From contig NZ_JAGGJU010000009.1 of NCBI RefSeq assembly GCF_017873095.1, positions 186,001-250,000 of the forward strand: a stretch of 64,000 nucleotides of DNA. The letters are read 5' to 3'. This DNA is from Heterorhizobium halophytocola. Lineage in GTDB: Bacteria; Pseudomonadota; Alphaproteobacteria; Rhizobiales; Rhizobiaceae. The translations under genes were made by a program, and so were the position numbers. The notes below the pieces were generated by a model. The model did no database searches, had not been told where the DNA came from, and saw only the letters and a program-made list of their open reading frames with translations. This document shows positions 56,454-64,000 of the stretch, piece after piece. Each line of letters starts with the position of its first letter. The first letter of the stretch is position 1.

Positions 56454-57737
56454 ATGCTGAACGATCCGCTTTCTCACGGCCTTTGGGAGAAGACTGCGCC
56501 GCCGGCGCCGATGACGGCGCCGCTGAACGGCGATCATCGTACCGATATCGTGGTGATCGGCGGCGGCTATACCGGCTGCTCGGCCGCCCTGCATCTGGCT
56601 CAGGCAGGGGCCAAGGTCACCGTGCTGGAGGGTGCCGAGATCGGCTTTGGCGGGGCGGGGCGCAATGTGGGCCTGATCAATGCCGGCATGTGGGTTCTGC
56701 CCGCCGATATTCCCGGTGTGCTCGGGAACCTCTACGGCGAGCGCCTGCTCGACCTGCTCGGCAATGCGCCGCTCCTGGTGCGGAACCTGGTCCAGACCCA
56801 TGGGATCGCCTGCGAGCTCGAAACCAACGGAACGCTGCATTGCGCAGTCGGGCCGGAGGGGCTTGCCGAAATCCGCGACCGTTGCGACCAGTGGCGCGCG
56901 CGCGGCGCCGATGTCGAGGTGCTCTCGGCCGAGGAGACGGCGCGCCGCATCGGCACGTCCGCCTATGCGGGCGCCCTGCTGGACCGGCGCGCGGGTACGC
57001 TGCAACCGCTCGCCTATGCGCGGGGACTGGCGTCTGCGGCAATCACCGCAGGGGCGACCATCCATTCGCGCAGTGCTGCCGTTTCGACCGAGCGGGTCGA
57101 TCAGCGCTGGACCGTGCGCACCGAGCATGGTTCGGTGACCGCCGACTGGATCGTCGTCGCATCCGAATTCTATTCCAGCGGACCGTTCGAGGCGGTGCGC
57201 AACGAGCAGGTGCTGCTCCCCTATTTCAATCTGGCGACCGTGCCGCTGACGGACGCGCAATTGAGCCGGATCCTGCCGGGGCGCGAGGGATGCTGGGACA
57301 CGAAGGAGATCCTCTCCTCGTTCCGGCTCGATCATGCAGGCCGGCTTGTGTTCGGCAGCGTCGGGGCGCTGCGCAATGGCGGCCGGGGCGTGCATGTCGG
57401 CTGGGCCCGACGGGCGCTGAAAAAACTGTTTCCGGAGCTGGGCACCGTGACCTTCGAGAGCGAATGGTATGGCCGCATCGGCATGACCACCGATGCGCTG
57501 CCGCGGTTCCATCGTTTCGGACCCAAGGTCGTCGGCTTTTCCGGCTATAACGGACGCGGGATCGCACCCGGCACCGTGTTCGGCCAGGTGCTGGCGCGGC
57601 ATATTCTCGGAGAGCTTTCCGAGGCGGACTTGCCCTTGCCGGTCAGCGAGGTCAGTGCGACGCCGCTCCGCCAGCTGAAGGGTGCCTATTACGAAGCCGG
57701 CGCCCAACTCGCCCATTTCTCCGGCGCGCGCTTTTGA
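56454..57737 (+). CDS. amaA: FAD-dependent amine oxidase, probable L-pipecolate oxidase (AmaA-like)
   Basis: This 427-residue DAO-family flavoprotein has the FAD motif DIVVIGGGYTGCSAALHLA and the C-terminal FSGYNGRGIAPGT loop. Size and neighbourhood match AmaA of Pseudomonas, which oxidises L-pipecolate to piperideine-6-carboxylate. A PuuB-type gamma-glutamylputrescine oxidase is the main alternative because the family is shared. The next gene encodes an ALDH7-type dehydrogenase that takes the semialdehyde of this product, supporting the pipecolate assignment. The gap to it is 57 bases. Confidence 0.75.
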   Translation: MLNDPLSHGLWEKTAPPAPMTAPLNGDHRTDIVVIGGGYTGCSAALHLAQAGAKVTVLEGAEIGFGGAGRNVGLINAGMWVLPADIPGVLGNLYGERLLDLLGNAPLLVRNLVQTHGIACELETNGTLHCAVGPEGLAEIRDRCDQWRARGADVEVLSAEETARRIGTSAYAGALLDRRAGTLQPLAYARGLASAAITAGATIHSRSAAVSTERVDQRWTVRTEHGSVTADWIVVASEFYSSGPFEAVRNEQVLLPYFNLATVPLTDAQLSRILPGREGCWDTKEILSSFRLDHAGRLVFGSVGALRNGGRGVHVGWARRALKKLFPELGTVTFESEWYGRIGMTTDALPRFHRFGPKVVGFSGYNGRGIAPGTVFGQVLARHILGELSEADLPLPVSEVSATPLRQLKGAYYEAGAQLAHFSGARF

Positions 57738-57794
57738 CAAGCCCGGCGCCGATCGCCTAACAGACAGACAAAGAGACAACCCGGAAGGAAGACC

Positions 57795-59336
57795 ATGTCG
57801 CTTGCCAATCTCAAACTCGCTGCCGAAGTGCGTGCCATCCTGACCGACCTCGGGGTCAAGGCGGAGACGCTGACCGGCGGTTCGCTGGCCGTCCGTTCCC
57901 CGATCACCGGCGAGACCATCGCCAACCTGCACGAGATCAGTGCCGCCGCCACCGACGAGGCGATCGCCAAGGCGCATGCCGCCTTCCTGGAATGGCGCAT
58001 GATCCCGGCACCCAAGCGCGGTGAACTGATCCGCCTGCTCGGCGAGGAGCTGCGCACCCATAAGGATGCACTCGGCAAGCTCGTCTCGATCGAGGTCGGC
58101 AAGGTGACGTCGGAAGGTCTTGGCGAAGTCCAGGAGATGATCGACATCTGCGATTTCGCCGTCGGCCTGTCGCGCCAGCTCTATGGCCTGACGATCGCCA
58201 CGGAACGTGCCGATCACCGGATGATGGAAACCTGGCATCCGCTCGGCGTCACCGGCATCATCTCCGCCTTCAACTTCCCGGTGGCCGTCTGGTCGTGGAA
58301 TGCCTCGCTGGCGCTGGTCTGCGGCAATTCCATCGTCTGGAAGCCGTCGGAAAAGACGCCGCTGACGGCGATCGCCACGCAGGCGATCCTGGAAAAGGCG
58401 ATTGCCCGCTATGTCGCGGATGGCGGCGTCGTTCCGCCCAGTCTCGCAACGCTGCTGATCGGCGGCCGCGATGTCGGGGAAGCTCTTGTCGACAATGCCA
58501 AGGTGGCGCTCGTGTCTGCAACCGGTTCGACGGCCATGGGCCGCAAGGTCGGCCCGAAGGTCGCTGCCCGGTTCGGCCGTTCGATCCTCGAACTCGGGGG
58601 CAACAATGCCGCGATCGTCGGCCCGACAGCCGATCTCGACATCACCCTGCGCGGCGTTGCCTTCTCGGCGATGGGCACTGCCGGCCAGCGCTGCACCACG
58701 CTTCGCCGCCTGTTCGTCCATGACAGCGTCTACGACCAGCTGGTGCCGGGCCTGATCAAGGCCTATGGCTCGGTCAGCATCGGCAGCCCGCTTCAGTCCG
58801 GCACGCTGGTCGGTCCGCTGATCGATAAGGGCGCGTTCGATCGCATGCAGCAGGCGCTCGAGGCGGCAAAGGCGGCCGGCGGCAAGGTGCATGGCGGCGA
58901 GCGTCAGCTCGCCGATGAGGCAGGGGACGCCTATTATGTGCGCCCGGCCCTGGTGGAAATGCCGGAACAGTCCGGCCCGATGGTCGATGAAACCTTTGCG
59001 CCCATCCTCTATGTGGTGAAATATTCTAACTTCGATACGGCCCTGGCGCTGAACAACGATGTGCCGCAGGGTCTGTCGTCCTCGATCTTCACCAACGACA
59101 TGCGCGAAATGGAGGCCTTCGTCTCCGACCGCGGATCGGATTGCGGCATTGCCAATGTCAATCTCGGCCCGTCCGGTGCCGAGATCGGGGGTGCATTCGG
59201 CGGCGAAAAGGAAACCGGTGGCGGTCGCGAATCCGGCTCCGATGCCTGGAAGGCCTATATGCGCCGCGCGACCAACACGATCAATTACGGTCGCACGCTG
59301 CCGCTTGCCCAGGGCGTGAAGTTCGATCTCGATTGA
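57795..59336 (+). CDS. amaB: Alpha-aminoadipic semialdehyde / piperideine-6-carboxylate dehydrogenase (AmaB-like)
   Basis: This 513-residue aldehyde dehydrogenase of the ALDH7A1/AmaB group has general base E266 in ELGGNNA, the ALDH7 signature, and catalytic C300 in GTAGQRCTTLRR. The NAD-binding region is NFPVAVWSWN. It converts alpha-aminoadipic semialdehyde (or its cyclic form) to alpha-aminoadipate in lysine breakdown. AAGGAAG precedes the start. A clean terminator follows. Confidence 0.9.
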   Translation: MSLANLKLAAEVRAILTDLGVKAETLTGGSLAVRSPITGETIANLHEISAAATDEAIAKAHAAFLEWRMIPAPKRGELIRLLGEELRTHKDALGKLVSIEVGKVTSEGLGEVQEMIDICDFAVGLSRQLYGLTIATERADHRMMETWHPLGVTGIISAFNFPVAVWSWNASLALVCGNSIVWKPSEKTPLTAIATQAILEKAIARYVADGGVVPPSLATLLIGGRDVGEALVDNAKVALVSATGSTAMGRKVGPKVAARFGRSILELGGNNAAIVGPTADLDITLRGVAFSAMGTAGQRCTTLRRLFVHDSVYDQLVPGLIKAYGSVSIGSPLQSGTLVGPLIDKGAFDRMQQALEAAKAAGGKVHGGERQLADEAGDAYYVRPALVEMPEQSGPMVDETFAPILYVVKYSNFDTALALNNDVPQGLSSSIFTNDMREMEAFVSDRGSDCGIANVNLGPSGAEIGGAFGGEKETGGGRESGSDAWKAYMRRATNTINYGRTLPLAQGVKFDLD

Positions 59337-59363
59337 TCCGCAGCGTCCATGTTGAAACAGGAG

Positions 59364-59389
59364 CGGCCGCCTTTCCGGGCGGCCGTTTT
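59364..59389 (+). terminator. Intrinsic terminator after amaB
   Basis: CGGCCGCC (59364-59371) pairs perfectly with GGCGGCCG (59378-59385) around a 6-base loop and is followed by TTTT (59386-59389). Confidence 0.8.
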
Positions 59390-59479
59390 GCGTGAGGGCT
59401 GCGACATCACGCGGCTTTCATGTCCCCCCGCTATCGTTCATGCTCTCTGCGTGACAGACCAAGGCCGGGTGTAGTGGAC

Positions 59480-61024
59480 ATGATCGATCAGAGGCACGCC
59501 ATCGCCTTTCTTTCCGATGCCGCAAGCTACGGTGCCGCCGGTGCCGTCGAGATCATCGAGACGCATATCTCGATGATCTTCCTGGTTGGGGATCGCGCCT
59601 TCAAGCTGAAGCGGGCGGTCAGCCTTCCCTATCTGGATTTCTCCACCTTCGACCTGCGGCGGCAGACCTGCGAAAAGGAGGTGGCGCTCAATGGACGCGT
59701 GGCACCGGATCTCTATCTCGGTACGCGGTTGATCACGCGCGCGGCAGACGGTCGGCTGGCATTCGACGGCGAGGGGGAGGCTGTCGAGATCGTCGTGGAG
59801 ATGCTTCGCTTCGACCAGCAGGATCTGTTTGACCGCATGGCCGAGGACGGGCGCCTGACGACCGGGCTGATGAGCGAGACGGCGGCGATGATCGCCGGCT
59901 TTCACGAGACGGCGCAGATCGACACAAGCGGGCGCGGCGTGGACAATATCGCCGCCGTGCTCGACATCAACGAAGCCGGATTTGCCACCTCGGGCGTGTT
60001 TTCGGCAGACGCGGTGTCGAGGCTGATGAGCCGGGCGCGCCGTGTGATTGCAGATCAGGCAGCGTGTTTCGACCGGCGTGCCGCCGAAGGCCGTATCCGG
60101 CGCTGCCACGGCGATCTGCATCTGCGCAACATCGTGCGCCATCACGGCCGGCCGCAACTATTCGACTGTATCGAGTTCAGCGATGCGATCGCGACCTGCG
60201 ACGTGCTCTATGATCTGGCCTATCTGCTGATGGATCTGTGGCATCGGGATCTGCCGCATTTCGCTAGCCTCGTGGTCAACCGCTATCTGGATGAGACCGA
60301 GGACGAGGACGGGTTCCATTTGCTGGCGTTCTTCATGGCGGTGCGGGCGCAGGTGCGGGCCCATGTGATCGCGACGCAGGCGCAGGAAGGCGGCGATGCG
60401 GACGAAACACTGGCGCGGACGGCGAGACGCTATTTCGGCCTCGCTGAAGCGCTGCTCGCGCCTGCTCCCGAACGGCTGGTCGTGCTCGGCGGCTTCAGCG
60501 GATCCGGAAAATCGACGGTGGCGGAGCGGCTCGCGCCGCAGCTGAAGCCCGCCCCCGGAGCCCGGCTGCTGGAGACGGACCGGCTGCGCAAGGCGATGTT
60601 CGGCATGGCAATGGCCGAGCGCCTGCCGCTTGAGGCCTATCGGCCGGAGGTCTCGGACCGCATCTACGAGCAGTTGCGGGAGCGATCGGTCGCGATCGTC
60701 AAGGCCGGTGGCTGCGTCATTGCCAGTGCGGTGTTCGACCGGCCGGAGCAGCGGCAGGCGATAGAAGATGCCGCCCGGATGGCCGGCCTGTCGATGCAGG
60801 GGTTCTGGCTGGAGGTTGATCCGGAGGTGCTTCGCCAAAGAGTGGCGGGGCGTGATCCGGGGCCGTCGGACGCCACCGTCGCGGTTCTGCAGGACCAGAT
60901 GCAGCACGATATAGGCATGATCGACTGGCACCGGATCGATGCCGGCCAGCCGGTCGAGGCGGTCGCCGCCGACATCCATGCCGCTCTTTCGACGACCGAT
61001 GCCGAACAGCTCAGCGCAGATTGA
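59480..61024 (+). CDS. Fused aminoglycoside-phosphotransferase-like / P-loop kinase protein
   Basis: This 514-residue protein has two modules. The N-terminal half is an APH-like kinase fold (COG2187 type) with RAFKLKRAV and the catalytic loop HGDLHLRNI starting at H210. The C-terminal half is a small P-loop kinase (COG0645 type) with Walker A GGFSGSGKST (K344). The family's substrate is unknown. The ATG at 59480 is preferred (MIDQRHAIAFLSDAAS matches the family opening); the frame reaches 59420. The 3' end overlaps tonB by 14 bases in convergent orientation. Confidence 0.82.
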   Translation: MIDQRHAIAFLSDAASYGAAGAVEIIETHISMIFLVGDRAFKLKRAVSLPYLDFSTFDLRRQTCEKEVALNGRVAPDLYLGTRLITRAADGRLAFDGEGEAVEIVVEMLRFDQQDLFDRMAEDGRLTTGLMSETAAMIAGFHETAQIDTSGRGVDNIAAVLDINEAGFATSGVFSADAVSRLMSRARRVIADQAACFDRRAAEGRIRRCHGDLHLRNIVRHHGRPQLFDCIEFSDAIATCDVLYDLAYLLMDLWHRDLPHFASLVVNRYLDETEDEDGFHLLAFFMAVRAQVRAHVIATQAQEGGDADETLARTARRYFGLAEALLAPAPERLVVLGGFSGSGKSTVAERLAPQLKPAPGARLLETDRLRKAMFGMAMAERLPLEAYRPEVSDRIYEQLRERSVAIVKAGGCVIASAVFDRPEQRQAIEDAARMAGLSMQGFWLEVDPEVLRQRVAGRDPGPSDATVAVLQDQMQHDIGMIDWHRIDAGQPVEAVAADIHAALSTTDAEQLSAD

Positions 61025-61981
61025 AGCGCACCGGTGCGACGATGGTCCTGTTGGCGCCGGGTGGCGGCGCCGGCACGGGGGAGGCGCGGTTGACCATGTC
61101 GATCACGGCCTGGTCGAGGGCCGACGAGCCTGAGGAGCGGGAGACCGAAACGGTCCGCACATTGCCGGAGGCGTCGATCGAGAAACGGACATAGGCGGTG
61201 CCCTCTTCCCTGTTGCGCCGCGCAGCCGAGGGATAGCGCTTGCGGCGCTGCAGATGCGACATCAGCCGGCTCTGCCAGTTGGCGATCGTCTTCGCATTGC
61301 TGCCCGATGTCGCGGCGGTCTGTTGGGCGGCGTTGCGATCGGATTGCTTGACCTGCGCCTTGGCCTTGGTTGCGGCCTTCGAGGCCGCCGGCGCCTGCTT
61401 GCGCGCGACCGGTTGGGGCGCTGCCTTCGGCGGCGGGGCCGGGCGGGCAGCCGGGAGCGGCACCTCGACGTTTTCGAGCTGCTGCAGCGCCATTTCCTCG
61501 AGCGGATCGATCTCCGCCGGCGGCTCCTCCACCTGCTCGACCGGTTCCGGCGGCGGTTCGACAGCCGGTGGTTCCGGCTCGGGCTCGAACTGCGGCGGCT
61601 GGTCCACCGGCGGTGGCGGCTCGACGGGCGGCGGTTCGACCGGAGGTGGCTCCGGCGGGGGGGTGGGCTGCACCTCAGGTGCGGGTTCCGGCGGCGGTTC
61701 GGCCAGCGGCTCCTTCGGCGGTTCTACAGTGTCGCTCTTGATCTCTTCGGAGTCGGTCTCGTCGGGCGTGAGCTGCTCGTCATCGGTCTCGACCGCCTCC
61801 GGTTCGGGGGCAAGGTCGATCATGATCGCGGCCGGGGGGCCGGCATCGGCAGCGGTGTCTTGCGGAACCTGCATCAGCAGGGCCACAGCGCCAGCATGGG
61901 CCGCCAGCACCAGAATGGCGGCGCAGGTCCAGAGCGCAAGTTCGCCAAACGCAAAGCCGCGTCTTTGCCCGGGTGGCAGGG

Positions 61982-61985
<4 letters not shown>
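61011..61985 (-). CDS. tonB: TonB-type energy transducer
   Basis: This 324-residue TonB has an N-terminal membrane helix (about residues 15-40), then a very long proline/glutamate-rich spacer (residues 55-170, with repeated EPPP and PPVE units). An Ala/Lys-rich region is followed by the C-terminal TonB domain (YPSAARRNREEGTAYVRFSIDASG). It carries proton-motive energy from ExbB/ExbD to outer-membrane receptors for siderophores and heme. Its stop overlaps the convergent kinase gene, and its start overlaps exbD by 4 bases. Confidence 0.93.
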
Positions 61986-62473
<488 letters not shown>

Positions 62474-62477
62474 GTGC

Positions 62478-63482
<1,005 letters not shown>

Positions 63483-63564
63483 GGGAGCTGCCCCTTCATG
63501 CAAAAGGCGAATATCTTTTTGCTCGCTTGATGGTGCGCGGGGCGAGGGCGAGCCTGTCCGCGTT

Positions 63565-63594
63565 GGATATTAAACTTGAGTTATTTTGACAAGT
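63565..63594 (-). promoter_or_regulatory. AT-rich promoter region of exbB-exbD-tonB
   Basis: On the minus strand, TTGTCA (complement of 63588-63593) and a -10-like ATATCC (complement of 63565-63570), 17 bases apart, lie in an AT-rich patch. ACTTG/CAAGT arms at 63574-63578 and 63590-63594 form a weak dyad over it. Iron-responsive repression would fit but no RirA or Irr consensus is clear. Confidence 0.4.
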
Positions 63595-63692
63595 AATAAA
63601 TCTTGCGTTGCATGGCAAGCGGGCAAGCAGCCGCGAAGGCATCGGCAGCAGCCCTCGCCTTGGCAAAAGGGATTTTCCGGGCGGGCGTAACG

Positions 63693-64000
63693 TCAGGCAG
63701 CCTGGCTTGCCGCCGACTCCAGCATGTCGATGAAGAAGTCGGCGCTCTCGCGTGTCAGACAGAGCGGCGGTGTAATCCTCAGGATATTCAGGTGGTCCCC
63801 GGTCGGCCGGATGATCACGCCAAGCGCCAGAAGCCGCCGGCAGAGCATGGCCGCGGCCTCGCCAGCCGGCTCCAGTGTGTCTTCGTCGCGCGTCAATTCG
63901 AGGCCGAGATGAAGGCCCATGCCGTGCACCGTGCTGCCGGGGCCGAAGCGGTGCAACAGCGCTTCGAGCCGGGATCGCAGATGATCGCCGACGTCTCGCG
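63693..64000 (-). CDS. Class III aminotransferase, C-terminal part (truncated by window edge)
   Basis: The frame is open from the right edge and ends in TGA at 63693-63695, covering about 101 residues. VHGMGLHLGLEL, RRLLALGVIIRPTGDHLNILRITPPLCL and the end of the frame match the C-terminal domain of class III PLP-dependent (GabT/dialkylglycine decarboxylase-like) aminotransferases. The PLP lysine lies outside the window. Which amine it uses cannot be said. Confidence 0.8.
   Translation of the reverse strand, partial: RDVGDHLRSRLEALLHRFGPGSTVHGMGLHLGLELTRDEDTLEPAGEAAAMLCRRLLALGVIIRPTGDHLNILRITPPLCLTRESADFFIDMLESAASQAA

Overview
The window is GC-rich, almost fully coding DNA from an alphaproteobacterium, most likely a Rhizobiaceae member (Rhizobium/Agrobacterium/Shinella relatives). 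The main reason is a chromosomal block in characteristic rhizobial order on the minus strand: rplU-rpmA, two GNAT acetyltransferases, obgE, proB, proA, nadD, rsfS, rlmH, an EnvC-like factor, ctpA, a divergent polysaccharide deacetylase and rppH. An imuA-imuB-dnaE2 mutagenesis cassette behind an alphaproteobacterial LexA box (GAAC-N7-GAAC) and a bfd/bfr pair agree with this. No phage, insertion sequence, integrase or CRISPR array was seen.

Layout. 1-8.2 kb: a GlcG-like protein, a zincin-like metallopeptidase, the SOS mutagenesis cassette, and iron storage (bfd, bfr). 8.8-21 kb: the conserved housekeeping block, ended by a strong intrinsic terminator downstream of rpmA and followed by tRNA-Ser(CGA). 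21.4-22.6 kb: a secreted protein joining a ClpP-like domain to two PAN/Apple domains. 23-30 kb: a tightly overlapping operon for hydantoin-type compounds (amino-acid-type ABC importer, N-carbamoyl-D-amino acid hydrolase, hydantoinase, Asp/Glu/hydantoin racemase, LysR). 31-38.4 kb: a LacI regulator divergent from a sugar-type operon (Gfo/Idh/MocA oxidoreductase, TIM-barrel isomerase, CUT1 ABC importer), with two LacI-type palindromes around the promoter. 39-44.6 kb: an IalB-like protein, then a LysR divergent from a ureohydrolase with a NitT/TauT-type ABC importer, probably for a guanidino compound. 44.8-48.6 kb: a ferric-siderophore-type ABC importer. 48.7-53.8 kb: a signalling cluster of two histidine kinases, two single-domain receivers and a LuxR-type regulator. 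54-59.3 kb: a BaiN/YhiN-like flavoprotein and a LysR-amaA-amaB lysine/pipecolate catabolism set. 59.5-63.5 kb: a fused APH-like/P-loop kinase and exbB-exbD-tonB. Genes at both window edges are cut.

How the genes work together. Apart from the core block, the window is a set of self-contained 'uptake plus first catabolic steps plus regulator' modules, four of them with their own ABC importers. Iron recurs: bfr and bfd, the siderophore importer and the TonB energiser could share iron-responsive control, and candidate operators lie upstream of several of them. The parts most worth follow-up are the hydantoin operon with its private ABC importer, the ureohydrolase/NitT-type importer module, and the two-component cluster with its long, partly AT-rich non-coding stretch and an overlooked 47-codon ORF.
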